Source: an uncultured Alteromonadaceae bacterium
Lineage (GTDB): Bacteria > Pseudomonadota > Gammaproteobacteria > Enterobacterales > Alteromonadaceae
DNA length: 64,000 nucleotides
Assembly: GCA_913056495.1 (NCBI GenBank)
Contig: CAJXMO010000014.1
Location: 1-64,000 of the forward strand
Direction of reading: 5' to 3'
The translations under genes were made by a program, and so were the position numbers. The notes under the pieces are model-generated. The model ran no database searches. It saw only the letters and a program-made list of their open reading frames with translations, and was not told the origin of the DNA. Below, piece after piece: positions 17,170-26,409 of this stretch (position 1 is the stretch's first letter; the number at the start of each line of letters is the position of its first letter).

Positions 17170-17811
17170 ATGTCAATTTTTTACCAAGTCAGAAGAGAAT
17201 ATGATCTGAGTCATTTAACTGAAGCTGAGCTGACTGAAAATCCGTTTGATTTATTTGAATCCTGGCTCGAGCAGGTGATGGCAATTGAAGCAATTAAAGA
17301 CCCGACCGCTATGGTACTGGCAACTGTCAGTTCCCAAGGTGCCCCTTCTCAACGCACGGTTTTAATGAAGTCCGTTGATTCATCCGGCATTGTTTTTTAT
17401 ACCAATAAGCTGAGTCAGAAAGGTCATGACCTGACACAAAACATCAATGTTAGTGCTTTGTTTCCCTGGCTGGTTGCTGAAAGGCAAGTGATATTCAGCG
17501 GGCAGGTGGAGCCGCTCAGTGAGCAGGAAAATGATGAATATTTTGCATCAAGGCCGCTCTCCAGTCAGGTTGCAGCACTGGTTTCGGCGCAAAGTGAAGT
17601 GATAGATTCAAGACAGACGCTCGAGAACAAATATCATAGTGAGCTTGCGGCTCATCAAAATCAGCCTGTTAAACGACCAGCCCACTGGGGTGGATATAAA
17701 ATTCGGGTCAACAGAGTTGAATTCTGGCAGGGTGGAGAGCACAGGTTACATGACAGATTTTGTTACACAAAAGACAACGGAGAATGGGTCGTTAGCAGAC
17801 TTCAGCCTTAA
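17170..17811 (+). CDS. pdxH: Pyridoxine/pyridoxamine 5'-phosphate oxidase
   Basis: 213 residues, the usual length. This FMN enzyme makes pyridoxal 5'-phosphate in the last step of vitamin B6 synthesis and salvage. Typical elements are RREYDLSHLTEAEL at 8-21, FMN-binding RTVLMKSVDSSGIVFYTN near 58-75, SRPLSSQVAALVSAQS near 122-137, WGGYKIRVNRVEFWQGG near 173-189 and the invariant C-terminal RLQP. Stand-alone gene. Confidence 0.97.
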   Translation: MSIFYQVRREYDLSHLTEAELTENPFDLFESWLEQVMAIEAIKDPTAMVLATVSSQGAPSQRTVLMKSVDSSGIVFYTNKLSQKGHDLTQNINVSALFPWLVAERQVIFSGQVEPLSEQENDEYFASRPLSSQVAALVSAQSEVIDSRQTLENKYHSELAAHQNQPVKRPAHWGGYKIRVNRVEFWQGGEHRLHDRFCYTKDNGEWVVSRLQP

Positions 17812-18003
17812 TAAATTTGATGTTTAAAAACACGCTTGTATGGTTTATTTTACATAGGTTTGTTTAAAAAACGTTTTAGTTGATGTTAATTTGTGCTATT
17901 TTCCATGTGTAAAAACTACGACAAATAACTTACGCTTGTATTTTGTGGTCTGATCAGTCATAAATAGACCTTCAAATTCAGTACAATCAGAGAATAATAA
18001 TAA

Positions 18004-18369
18004 ATGAGTCTTTCTGTATTAATTTGTGATGACTCGGCGTTAGCCCGTAAACAAGTCAAAAAAAGCTTGCCAGATAACTGGGATGTTGAAGTACGTGTCG
18101 CGAGCAATGGTCTGGAAGCCATTAATATGATGCGTGAGCAAATTGCTAATGTACTTTTTCTGGACCTCACCATGCCTGAATTAGACGGCATTTCTGTATT
18201 AGAGTTACTTAAACTAAAAAGACTCGCAGAGTATGTGATAGTCATTTCAGCGGATATTCAGCCCGAGATGCAAAAAAGAGTCACTGAGCTGGGCGCGCTT
18301 GCATTTATTCAAAAGCCCGTTAATCCTGAAAAGTTAAGTAATATATTAAAAGAATATGGATTGTTATGA
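18004..18369 (+). CDS. Single-domain response regulator paired with CheC
   Basis: 121 residues, receiver only. Acidic pocket D9-D10, phospho-site D54 (VLFLDLTMPELDG), the switch serine in VISAD and K104 before proline. Its last bases overlap the CheC-like gene by 4 (ATGA), so the two are made together. In B. subtilis CheC dephosphorylates CheY-P; the coupling here suggests this receiver is the substrate of the CheC-like phosphatase. The third gene is a diguanylate cyclase, so the module probably links a phosphorelay to c-di-GMP. Confidence 0.88.
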   Translation: MSLSVLICDDSALARKQVKKSLPDNWDVEVRVASNGLEAINMMREQIANVLFLDLTMPELDGISVLELLKLKRLAEYVIVISADIQPEMQKRVTELGALAFIQKPVNPEKLSNILKEYGLL

Positions 18370-18980
18370 TTGAGATTACTATCACGGAGGAACAAAGAGA
18401 CTGTTTGCAAGAGCTGATAAATGTTGCGATGGGACGCGCCAGCGACAAACTAGCTCGTTATTTACAGACTTTTGTTCACTTACAAGTACCGCATATAGAA
18501 TTGGTTTCTTCTGCTGAGTTGCCTCAAACGTTTGCCGAAACCTATGGTGATGATAATGTTACCTTGCTGAGCCAGGGCTTTTACGGTCAAGATGGTATTT
18601 CGGGTGAAACGTTACTGATTTATCGTGCCGATCATACAAAAAATATCGCAAAAATATTAGGCTATGCGCCAGATGAAGTGTCTGAAATGGAGCAATTGAC
18701 GGATATTAGTTCTATACTGACGACCACTTTTTTGAATGGGTTGGCTGAGCAAATTGAGAACCAAATCGCTTATAGTGCGCCGCGCGTTATTTCTTCCCGG
18801 GAAACTTCAATAGAACGGCATTTGCAGGATTTATCTTTTAACTGGGAACTGGCTTTGAAAGTGGCGATTAGCTATCAGGTAACGGATTACGAGTTCAATT
18901 GTGATATGTTGCTACTCATTCCGGGGGTCGCGATTGAAAATATCCAGCAGGTTCTAAACCAGATTTTAGAAGAATATTAA
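18366..18980 (+). CDS. CheC-family chemotaxis phosphatase-like protein
   Basis: 204 residues. CheC proteins carry two ExxN active-site helices. The first is intact here, E16-x-x-N19 in LQELINVAMGRA; at the equivalent second position, ISSILTTTFLNGLAEQI, the pair reads D113 and S116, so only one site looks functional. It overlaps the upstream receiver gene by 4 bases and lies 20 bases before the diguanylate cyclase. It probably dephosphorylates or binds the cognate receiver. The canonical CheY/CheZ pair is far away at 43 kb, so this is a separate system. Family assignment is good; activity is inferred. Confidence 0.78.
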   Translation: MIEITITEEQRDCLQELINVAMGRASDKLARYLQTFVHLQVPHIELVSSAELPQTFAETYGDDNVTLLSQGFYGQDGISGETLLIYRADHTKNIAKILGYAPDEVSEMEQLTDISSILTTTFLNGLAEQIENQIAYSAPRVISSRETSIERHLQDLSFNWELALKVAISYQVTDYEFNCDMLLLIPGVAIENIQQVLNQILEEY

Positions 18981-19000
18981 GTCCTAATTAGGTTGTATGC

Positions 19001-19933
19001 ATGCATTCTTTAGTTGTTGAATCGTTAAACACAGGTGTGTTGTTAATTGATTCAGACTATAACCTGGTCTATTTTAATCATTTTATGCGCTCGCATCCGG
19101 CTTTGAAACGGCCGGATGTGCTCGGGAAAAATATATTTGAGGTTTTTCCTGAATTACCTAAAAGTTGGATGACCAGGAAACTGCAAGGCGTTTTTATGCT
19201 GGACTCTCCGGCATTTAGCTCATGGGAGCAGCGTCAGTTTTTGTTTAAAATGCAGCATACCCGACCGATCACAACCAACAGTGAATTCATGGCACAAAAT
19301 ATTTCTATGTTGCCGATTAAATCTGAGACAGGCAACTCAGAGGTCGACCATGTTTGCATTACAGTTGAAGATGCCACAGATGTTTATTTTTATCAGGAAA
19401 AATTAAAGCTCACACTCGCGGAACTTGAACGTTCTAACCGGACTGACGGATTAACTCAAATTGCTAATCGTCGCTATTGGGAAGAAAGGTTTAATACGGC
19501 TTTTTTATCGGCTGTTCGGTACCAGGAGGAATTAAGTTTAATTTTATTTGATTTGGATAAATTTAAGCAGATTAATGATACCTATGGTCATCAGGCTGGA
19601 GACAAAGTTCTGATTGAGTCTGCGGCGTTAATTCAGTCTATGCTCCGACAGCATGATGTATTTGGCCGATATGGTGGTGAAGAGTTTGCCATTTTATTAC
19701 CTAATACTCAGTTGCAGGGCGCATATGAGTTGGCAGAGCGCATTCGAATTGCATTTGCCAATCAGGTTGTAAATTATAAAACAGACTCGATTCAGGCAAC
19801 CCTCAGTATAGGGGTCGTCAGTTATCACTCTGGTATCCGTAATTATGATGACATGCTAACCCGAGCTGATATGGCGCTATACCAATCTAAACGCTGTGGA
19901 AGAAATAAAACCACTATTTATCAAGCGGGTTAG
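19001..19933 (+). CDS. PAS-GGDEF diguanylate cyclase
   Basis: 310 residues, no membrane segment. An N-terminal PAS domain covers about 1-130 (SLNTGVLLIDSDYNLVYFN). The GGDEF domain follows (about 145-308): RTDGLTQIANRRYWEERF, FDLDKFKQINDTYGHQAGD and an active signature GGEEF at 225-229. An inhibitory I-site RQHD lies at 216-219, the right five residues upstream, so product inhibition is expected. It makes c-di-GMP from two GTP. As third gene after the receiver and CheC-like genes, its activity may be set by them. Confidence 0.92.
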   Translation: MHSLVVESLNTGVLLIDSDYNLVYFNHFMRSHPALKRPDVLGKNIFEVFPELPKSWMTRKLQGVFMLDSPAFSSWEQRQFLFKMQHTRPITTNSEFMAQNISMLPIKSETGNSEVDHVCITVEDATDVYFYQEKLKLTLAELERSNRTDGLTQIANRRYWEERFNTAFLSAVRYQEELSLILFDLDKFKQINDTYGHQAGDKVLIESAALIQSMLRQHDVFGRYGGEEFAILLPNTQLQGAYELAERIRIAFANQVVNYKTDSIQATLSIGVVSYHSGIRNYDDMLTRADMALYQSKRCGRNKTTIYQAG

Positions 19934-20007
19934 GCTAGGCTAAAAAGCAGTAGATATAACCAAATAGTCATTGACAGATTGAGTCAGATCAGGCACAGTT
20001 TCGCCCC

Positions 20008-20064
20008 ATGAAATACAGCGCATATATTACCATTACCCAAATTATTACCATTACCTTAATTTAA
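20008..20064 (+). CDS. thrL: thr operon leader peptide
   Basis: 18 codons starting ATGAAATACAGC and ending TAA. Residues 7-18 read ITITQIITITLI, so ten of the last twelve codons are Ile (six ATT) or Thr (four ACC). That is the regulatory composition of the E. coli thr leader, where ribosome stalling for Thr-tRNA or Ile-tRNA decides attenuation. The upstream site is weak (AGGCAC). It lies 103 bases before thrA with an antiterminator and terminator in between. Confidence 0.9.
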   Translation: MKYSAYITITQIITITLI

Positions 20065-20069
20065 GGAGT

Positions 20070-20121
20070 GGTCACTGGCTAATGCGCTCAAATAAATTAA
20101 TTATTGCAAAAGCCCGTGACT
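20070..20121 (+). promoter_or_regulatory. Antiterminator of the thr attenuator
   Basis: GGTCACTGGCT (20070-20080) just after the leader stop can pair with AGCCCGTGACT (20111-20121), the 5' arm of the terminator, in 10 of 11 positions counting one G-T pair. When the ribosome stalls on the Ile/Thr codons this pairing would prevent the terminator. Predicted from complementarity only. Confidence 0.7.
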
Positions 20122-20143
20122 GTCAAAAGTCGCGGGCTTTTTT
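20108..20143 (+). terminator. Attenuator terminator of the thr operon
   Basis: Stem AAAAGCCCGTGACT/AGTCGCGGGCTTTT with a 6-base loop and a T-run to 20143, located 24 bases before the thrA start. Together with thrL it forms a classical transcription attenuator. Confidence 0.93.
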
Positions 20144-20166
20144 GTCTGAGAGATAGGAAAAGATTG

Positions 20167-22626
20167 ATGCAAGTTTTAAAATTTGGTGGATCATCTTTAG
20201 CTGATGCACAACGCTATCAAATGGTCAGAGACATTGTTTTAAATAAACAAGCTGAAGAAGCAACAGCAGTTGTTTTATCTGCCCCTAAAGGTGTCACAAA
20301 CAATCTGGTCGCGCTGGTTAATGCAGCTGTGGCCGGTCAGAGTACAAGCGATTTAATCAACCAATTAGAAACAACCATTAGCTCAATTATTAATGACTTA
20401 TCGACTCAATATGAGAATTATAACCGGGCAAGTGTCGAAACGCTTGTTGAGCAGAAATTAAGTTTCTTAAAGCAGCGACTTGAAGGTATACACTTGTTAG
20501 GTGAATGTCCTGATGCGGTAAATGCTTCTATCATTTGTTTGGGCGAATTTATCAGTGTTGAGATTTTCGCGGAACTGGTGCGTGCCAGTGAGCAGCAGGC
20601 AGATGTGATTGACCCGACTAAACTGGTTATTGCACATGGCAATTATCTAGAGTCTCAGGCAGATATAGAAGCCAGCCGAAAATTATTTGCGCACGCCGAA
20701 TTACCTCAAAACAGTGTATGGGTTATGCCTGGTTTCTGTGCCCGTAATGCGCAGGGAGAATTAGTGACTCTGGGTCGAAATGGCTCGGATTATAGTGCGG
20801 CTATTTTGGCCTCATGTATCGACGCCAGCGTTTGTGAAATCTGGACTGATGTAGATGGCGTTTATAATGCTGATCCGAACAAAGTTTATAATGCGCAACT
20901 TGTTGACCAACTCTCATATCAGGAAGCTATGGAGCTTTCTTATTTTGGTGCAAAAGTATTGCATCCAAAAACAATCGGTCCAATTGCTCAGTATCATATT
21001 CCTTGTCGTATTCGTAATACTTTGAATCCGGCTGCACCGGGTACACTGATTTCACAGGATAGCAGTGATGCCGAGCATGTTGTTAAAGGGATTTCTACAC
21101 TAAATGATGTGACTATGGTTAATGTCGCCGGCCCCGGTATGAAAGGTATGGTTGGTATGGCAAGTCGCATTTTTGATGCGATTTCACGTGCGAAAGTATC
21201 TGTATTACTAATCACTCAGTCATCGTCAGAATACAGTATTAGTTTTTGTATCCATTCAAGCGATTCTCAACGTGTTCAAAATATTCTTGAACAGGAATTT
21301 GAACTTGAACTGAGCAACCAGTTATTAGAACCGATTGAATTAAGAGACCATTTGTCAGTTATCTCAATTGTTGGTGATGGCATGCGTATGCACCAGGGGA
21401 TAGCTGCTAAGTTTTTTGCTTCACTGAGTCAGACAAAAGTGAACATAGTGGCAATTGCTCAGGGCTCTTCAGAACGTTCTATTTCGGCCGTGATTGAAGG
21501 CAATAAAAGCCAGGATGCAATTAAAGTTACGCACCAGAATTTCTTTACTAATTTACATGTTATCGACGCCTTTATGGTCGGTTGTGGTACAGTCGGTAAA
21601 GCGTTATTAAAGCAGCTTGAAAAGCAACAGCCTATTTTAAAAGCTCGTAATATCAGTTTACAGGTTTATGGCCTGGCAAATAGTCGCCAGATGGCGTTAG
21701 CCGAGCAGGGTATTAATTTATCTGAATGGGAATCTGTATTAGCTGAAGGTGACAGTAAATTCACATTAGAGAATTTGCAAAAATTTGTTACAGATAATCA
21801 CCTGATTAACCCTGTGATCATTGACTGTACCAGCAATGATCAAATTGCGTCTCAATATGTTGATTTCTTATCAGCCGGTTTTCATGTCGTGACACCGAAC
21901 AAAAAAGCCAATACCAGCAGCATGGCGTTTTATCATGACATCAGAGAAGCCGCTGCACAAACCAATCGTCGTTTCTTATACGAGACAAACGTTGGTGCAG
22001 GTTTGCCGGTTATTGATACCTTGCAAAGTTTATTAAGTGCCGGCGATGAGCTCATTGGATTCCAGGGCATTTTATCTGGCTCATTATCTTTCATTTTTGG
22101 TAAGTTGGATGAAGGCATGACTTTATCTGAAGCTACTGAAATTGCGCGTGAAAACGGATTCACTGAGCCTGACCCAAGAGATGATTTAAGTGGTATGGAC
22201 GTAGCACGTAAATTGTTAATTATGGCGCGTGAAGCTGGTATGGAAATGGAACTGGATGATATTAATATTCAGTCTGTACTACCGCCAGAGTTTGATGCGA
22301 GCGGCTCAATTGATGAATTTATGCAAAACTTGCCAAAAGCGGACGCTTATTATCAGCAAATTGCTGAAACGGCTAAAGCTGAAGGTAAAGTATTGCGTTA
22401 TGTTGGCATTATCGAAGACGGAAAATGTCGTTGTAGCATTCAGGCCGTCGGCGCCGAGCATCCACTATTTGTAATCAAAGATGGTGAGAACGCACTCGCG
22501 ATTGAAAGTATTTATTATCAGCCAATTCCGTTAGTGATTCGCGGTTATGGTGCTGGTGCAGATGTTACTGCAGCAGGCGTATTTTCAGATTTAATGCGCA
22601 CTATGCCGTGGAAGCGAGAGGTATAA
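20167..22626 (+). CDS. thrA: Bifunctional aspartokinase I / homoserine dehydrogenase I
   Basis: 819 residues from the ATG at 20167, like the 820 of E. coli ThrA; a frame start at 20104 would lie inside the attenuator and is rejected. It catalyses the first and third steps from aspartate to threonine. Aspartokinase motifs: KFGGSSLAD at 4-12, [17 protein letters not shown] near 237-253; ACT domains about 310-460 for threonine feedback; homoserine dehydrogenase from about 465 with [19 protein letters not shown] and NVGAGLPVI. thrB begins 1 base after its stop. Regulated by the attenuator just upstream. Confidence 0.97.
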   Translation: MQVLKFGGSSLADAQRYQMVRDIVLNKQAEEATAVVLSAPKGVTNNLVALVNAAVAGQSTSDLINQLETTISSIINDLSTQYENYNRASVETLVEQKLSFLKQRLEGIHLLGECPDAVNASIICLGEFISVEIFAELVRASEQQADVIDPTKLVIAHGNYLESQADIEASRKLFAHAELPQNSVWVMPGFCARNAQGELVTLGRNGSDYSAAILASCIDASVCEIWTDVDGVYNADPNKVYNAQLVDQLSYQEAMELSYFGAKVLHPKTIGPIAQYHIPCRIRNTLNPAAPGTLISQDSSDAEHVVKGISTLNDVTMVNVAGPGMKGMVGMASRIFDAISRAKVSVLLITQSSSEYSISFCIHSSDSQRVQNILEQEFELELSNQLLEPIELRDHLSVISIVGDGMRMHQGIAAKFFASLSQTKVNIVAIAQGSSERSISAVIEGNKSQDAIKVTHQNFFTNLHVIDAFMVGCGTVGKALLKQLEKQQPILKARNISLQVYGLANSRQMALAEQGINLSEWESVLAEGDSKFTLENLQKFVTDNHLINPVIIDCTSNDQIASQYVDFLSAGFHVVTPNKKANTSSMAFYHDIREAAAQTNRRFLYETNVGAGLPVIDTLQSLLSAGDELIGFQGILSGSLSFIFGKLDEGMTLSEATEIARENGFTEPDPRDDLSGMDVARKLLIMAREAGMEMELDDINIQSVLPPEFDASGSIDEFMQNLPKADAYYQQIAETAKAEGKVLRYVGIIEDGKCRCSIQAVGAEHPLFVIKDGENALAIESIYYQPIPLVIRGYGAGADVTAAGVFSDLMRTMPWKREV

Positions 22627-22627
22627 A

Positions 22628-23581
22628 ATGGCAATAACGGCATATGCACCCGCTTCTACTGGTAACGTGAGTTTAGGGTTTGATATTCTCGGTTTGGCTT
22701 TGGCGCCAATTGATGGCAGTTTGTTAGGTGACCGGGTTTCGGTTATTGCTGAAGCTGAGCAATTTAGTCTAGAGAATGCCGGTCGCTTTGCGCATAAATT
22801 ACCGGATGATCCTAAACAAAATATCGTTTATGACTGTTTTTTAGGCTTTCAGGCTGCAATGGCTGAGCTAGGTATAGATGTTAAACCTGTTCAGATGAAG
22901 CTTGAAAAGAACTTGCCAATTGGCAGTGGACTCGGTTCTTCGGCCAGCTCAATTGTTGCTGCACTGGCCGCGTTGAACGGGTTTTATGGTAATCCGCTTA
23001 ATTCAGAAGCTTTACTTAGATTAATGGGCAAACTGGAAGGGCAGATCAGTGGCAGTATCCATTATGATAATGTTGCGCCTTGTTATTTAGGTGGTCTGCA
23101 GTTAATGCTGGAAAGCGACACTCAAATTAGTTTAAGTTTGCCAACTTTTGATGACTGGTATTGGGTTATTTGTTATTCAGGCGCCAGTGTCTCAACTGCC
23201 GCAGCACGCGAAATCCTGCCAAAAGAGTATGACAAAGCAACGACTATTGAATTTGGCCGTCAATTGGCGGTTTTTGTTGATGCGCTTCATCGTGGTGACA
23301 GAGAACTCGCTGCCAGTATGATGACAGATGTGATTGCCGAACCTTATCGTAAATCTTTGCTTAATAACTTTGATGCCGGGCGTGAATACGCCAGTCAGCA
23401 AGGCGCATTGGCATTTGGTATTTCAGGCTCAGGTCCGACTGTTTTTGCAGCAGTGGATGACTTACAAGCGGCAGAAAATATTAAAGCTTGGTTAGAGCAA
23501 AATTATATTCAGAACGAAAACGGGTTTGCACATATATGCAAAGTTGATACCCGTGGAACCCAAGTCTTAGAGGACGAATAA
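22628..23581 (+). CDS. thrB: Homoserine kinase
   Basis: 317 residues, a GHMP kinase that phosphorylates homoserine to O-phosphohomoserine. The ATP loop LPIGSGLGSSASS is at 96-108; AYAPASTGNVSLGFDILGLA at 5-24 and the C-terminal GISGSGPTVFA are family marks. Its start is 1 base after the thrA stop and its TAA touches the thrC GTG, so the three genes are translationally linked. Confidence 0.97.
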   Translation: MAITAYAPASTGNVSLGFDILGLALAPIDGSLLGDRVSVIAEAEQFSLENAGRFAHKLPDDPKQNIVYDCFLGFQAAMAELGIDVKPVQMKLEKNLPIGSGLGSSASSIVAALAALNGFYGNPLNSEALLRLMGKLEGQISGSIHYDNVAPCYLGGLQLMLESDTQISLSLPTFDDWYWVICYSGASVSTAAAREILPKEYDKATTIEFGRQLAVFVDALHRGDRELAASMMTDVIAEPYRKSLLNNFDAGREYASQQGALAFGISGSGPTVFAAVDDLQAAENIKAWLEQNYIQNENGFAHICKVDTRGTQVLEDE

Positions 23582-24868
23582 GTGGAATTAGTTAATTTAA
23601 AAGATTCTTCAGAAGTTGTTAGTTTTAGTCAGGCCGTTAAACAAGGTTTAGGTCGTAACCAAGGTTTATTTTTTCCAACATCATTACCTAAATTAGATAA
23701 TGTTGATGAATTATTGGAAATGCCATTTCAAGCGCGTAGTGCATTCATCTTAAATAAGTTAATTGGTGATGAGTTCGGTGAAGACACTGTAACTGAGATG
23801 GTAAATAACGCATTTGAGTTTACCGCACCTTTAGCTCATGTTGCAGATAATGTATACAGCCTTGAACTTTATCACGGTCCAACATTGGCTTTTAAAGATT
23901 TTGGTGCGCGTTTTATGGCGCAGTGCTTATCGCAAGTAGCGGGTAATAACCCAGTAACTATTTTAACTGCAACATCCGGTGATACAGGTGCCGCAGTGGC
24001 CCATGCATTCCACGGCCTTGAGAACATACAGGTTGTGATTTTATATCCGAAGGGCATGGTGAGTGTTTTACAGGAAAAACAATTCTCAACGTTAGGCGAT
24101 AATATTCACTCTGTTGAAATTGATGGTCCATTTGACGATTGTCAGGCATTGGTTAAGCAAGCTTTTGATGATGAACAGATTAAAACTGAACTTCATTTAA
24201 ATTCAGCTAATTCAATTAACATTGCCCGTTTAATGGCACAGGTTTGTTATTATTTTGAAGCGATTGCACAGCTGCCAAAAGAAAAACAAAAAGAGGCTGT
24301 TATTTCTGTACCGAGTGGTAATTTTGGTAATTTAGCCGCCGCTATGATTGCAAAAATCATGGGGTTACCTATTAAGCGTTTTATTGCGTCAACCAATGTG
24401 AATGACACGGTTCCGCGTTATTTATTAAACGGTTTGTGGGAACCTAAAAAGACAGTGGCGACCATTTCGAATGCAATGGATATCAGTTCACCAAATAACT
24501 GGCCACGTATTGAAGCTATGTTTGAGCAAGGCCTTTTAGATAAAGCATTGTTAACGGCTGAAAGTGTTGATGAAGACTATACTCAAATTGGTGTACGTCA
24601 GTTAAATGACTTAGGTTATTTAAGTGAACCACATGCTGCTGTCGCTTATAAAGCGTTAAAGCGCACATTGGCTGATGACGAAGTGGGCATTTTCTTAGGC
24701 ACTGCACATCCGGCTAAATTTAAAGAAACGGTTGAAAATATTCTAGGTACACCGGTTGCGTTACCTAAAGCTTTAAGTGATGTTGCCAATAAAGATTTAT
24801 TATCTGATAGTTTGGCCGCTGACTTTGAAGCACTGAAAAGCTATATGTTTACAACGCTTAAAGCATAA
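23582..24868 (+). CDS. thrC: Threonine synthase
   Basis: 428 residues from a GTG directly after the thrB stop, E. coli-type length. The PLP enzyme converts O-phosphohomoserine to threonine. The Schiff-base lysine is K105 in GPTLAFKDFGARF; ILTATSGDTGAAVAHAF near 128-144 binds the cofactor phosphate, and VPSGNFGNLAAA is near 240. Closes the thrABC operon and is followed by a strong terminator. Confidence 0.97.
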   Translation: MELVNLKDSSEVVSFSQAVKQGLGRNQGLFFPTSLPKLDNVDELLEMPFQARSAFILNKLIGDEFGEDTVTEMVNNAFEFTAPLAHVADNVYSLELYHGPTLAFKDFGARFMAQCLSQVAGNNPVTILTATSGDTGAAVAHAFHGLENIQVVILYPKGMVSVLQEKQFSTLGDNIHSVEIDGPFDDCQALVKQAFDDEQIKTELHLNSANSINIARLMAQVCYYFEAIAQLPKEKQKEAVISVPSGNFGNLAAAMIAKIMGLPIKRFIASTNVNDTVPRYLLNGLWEPKKTVATISNAMDISSPNNWPRIEAMFEQGLLDKALLTAESVDEDYTQIGVRQLNDLGYLSEPHAAVAYKALKRTLADDEVGIFLGTAHPAKFKETVENILGTPVALPKALSDVANKDLLSDSLAADFEALKSYMFTTLKA

Positions 24869-24924
24869 ATGTTCATTTACGCATTGGTTTCAGCGTAAAC
24901 AATGCGAGAGTGAACTAGGTTTAG

Positions 24925-24947
24925 CGCCCTGCATGCAGGGCGTTTTT
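24925..24947 (+). terminator. Intrinsic terminator of thrABC
   Basis: Perfect 9-bp stem CGCCCTGCA/TGCAGGGCG followed by TTTTT, 56 bases after the thrC stop. Confidence 0.92.
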
Positions 24948-24959
24948 GTATCCGTTTTA

Positions 24960-25277
24960 TATACCCAAACTACTTGAATATGTGAGATTTCAGCAAGAGA
25001 TAAAAAGCATTTAGACAAGGCATTGATTGAAGATAATGGTTATCCCTTTTCAAAATTAATAAAGATAATGTGTTCCTGCATTGTCACCTTACCCTGCATC
25101 CATGTGTAGGGTAACACAGTATAAATGGTTTTTAGCCTTGCCCTTCGGGCGCTTCACAGCGTTTCTATTACTGCGTTATGTTAATTTGAAAGGTGCCTAC
25201 ATTCCTGTATTAACATGCCTTGTACTAAAAACGCTGTGATAGCTCTGAAACATGCATCTTCAAATAACTTGGGTATA
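24960..25277. mobile_element. MITE-like palindromic element, 318 bases
   Basis: The ends are imperfect inverted repeats: TATACCCAAACTACTTGAA on the left and the complement of TATACCCAAGTTATTTGAA on the right (19 of 23 positions match over the outer 23 bases). Inside are nested inverted pairs: TTACCCT/AGGGTAA (25089-25095, 25108-25114), GCCC/GGGC (25140-25150), CACAGCGTTT/AAACGCTGTG (25155-25164, 25229-25238) and ATGTTAAT/ATTAACAT (25178-25185, 25209-25216). No coding frame. It fills the gap between the thr terminator and ung. Similar termini recur in marine gammaproteobacterial genomes (from memory). Confidence 0.7.
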
Positions 25278-25297
25278 AATCAAGCAGTGGAGAGATA

Positions 25298-25957
25298 ATG
25301 ACAACTTGGAAAGATGTGCTGGCTGATGAGAAAAAGCAAACCTACTTTCAGCAAACTATCAATTTTGTAAAAGCTGAACGTGAGGCAGGCAAAGTGATTT
25401 ATCCTCCCCAGGAACAGGTATTTTCTGCTTTTTCATCAACCGAGCTGGATCAGATTAAAGTGGTTATTTTAGGCCAGGATCCTTACCATGGTCCCAATCA
25501 AGCCCATGGCTTATGTTTTTCGGTTCAGCCCGGAGTAAAAACGCCGCCCTCGCTAAAAAATATTTATAAAGAGTTGGCGGCAGATATAGAAGGCTTTCAA
25601 ATCCCAGAGCATGGTTATCTTCAACCCTGGGCCGATCAAGGCGTATTAATGCTGAATACGGTATTAACTGTAGAGCAGGGGAAAGCTCATTCTCATGCTA
25701 AGTCAGGCTGGGAGCAGTTTACCGACGTTGTCATGCAAAAAATTAATCAACACTGTGAAGGGGTGGTTTTTTTATTGTGGGGCGCACATGCTCAGAAAAA
25801 AGCTAAAGTGATAAATCCGGACAAACACTTTATTTTAAAAAGCGTGCATCCGTCCCCTTTGTCTGCGCATCGAGGATTTTTAGGGTGTCGTCATTTTAGT
25901 CAGACTAATCAAATTTTAACTGAACAAGGCAAACTCCCAATTAACTGGCAAGTTTAG
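25298..25957 (+). CDS. ung: Uracil-DNA glycosylase
   Basis: 219 residues, family 1 UDG. It removes uracil from DNA to start base excision repair. The water-activating loop GQDPYHG is at 59-65 (catalytic D61), the Gly-Ser/Pro loop follows near 83, and the Leu-intercalation motif [10 protein letters not shown] at 184-193 holds the catalytic His. Start ATG has GGAGAGA upstream. Stand-alone gene behind the MITE-like element, with its own terminator. Confidence 0.98.
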   Translation: MTTWKDVLADEKKQTYFQQTINFVKAEREAGKVIYPPQEQVFSAFSSTELDQIKVVILGQDPYHGPNQAHGLCFSVQPGVKTPPSLKNIYKELAADIEGFQIPEHGYLQPWADQGVLMLNTVLTVEQGKAHSHAKSGWEQFTDVVMQKINQHCEGVVFLLWGAHAQKKAKVINPDKHFILKSVHPSPLSAHRGFLGCRHFSQTNQILTEQGKLPINWQV

Positions 25958-25970
25958 GTTCAAGTTTTAT

Positions 25971-25996
25971 AGCCCGTTTATAAAACGGGCTTTTTT
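25971..25996 (+). terminator. Intrinsic terminator of ung
   Basis: 9-bp stem AGCCCGTTT/AAACGGGCT with a 3-base loop and six T, 14 bases after the ung stop. It lies only 16 bases past the end of the convergent DUF3545 gene and could serve that gene too. Confidence 0.92.
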
Positions 25997-26011
25997 GTAT
26001 ATAGACTGAGT

Positions 26012-26182
26012 TTAATTAAAGGGTAAATCAACCTCATCTAACTGCTCAAACGCATTAATTTCTTTAAGCTCATTGTATAGGCTGCGCTCTTCCAATATTG
26101 CTTCAATTTCACGCCACTTTCGCTTTTTACTGCACTTGCTTTTTTTTACCGGGGTTGCAAATAATTCGTTGTAAGCTTCCAT
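26012..26182 (-). CDS. DUF3545 family small protein
   Basis: 56 residues from the ATG at 26182, chosen because GGAG sits 7 bases before it; an in-frame TTG or ATG further up gives up to 65 residues. The core KKRKWREIEAILEERSLYNELKEI is a basic then amphipathic helix characteristic of DUF3545, a small soluble protein of Vibrionales and Alteromonadales with unknown function. The conserved KRKWREIEAI makes the family call fairly sure. It is divergent from mpl and converges on ung. Confidence 0.8.
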   Translation of the reverse strand: MEAYNELFATPVKKSKCSKKRKWREIEAILEERSLYNELKEINAFEQLDEVDLPFN

Positions 26183-26409
26183 ATCATGCTCCATCAAATA
26201 ATTGGTCAATTCGATAACACAGCCTTAGCTGACATTGGCAGCCTAATATCTCTAGATGACTTATTTATTAATGAAATGTGACTATTTTACGAACATCAGC
26301 AAAGATTTTATCCGTTAATTTTTCGCGTTTTTATAATCTGGCGGCCAATTTATTACGTAAACTGGTATCATGTTGACACTCTTTAAATTAAATCAGTATT
26401 CATCAAATT

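Noticed and set aside
20104..20166. Longer start for ThrA inside the attenuator
   Set aside because: Those 21 codons are the terminator hairpin and spacer; the ATG at 20167 gives the standard aspartokinase N-terminus.
24869..25297. CRISPR-like or integron attC array in the thrC-ung gap
   Set aside because: The repeats are inverted pairs of a single element, not regularly spaced direct repeats, and there is no integrase or cas gene.
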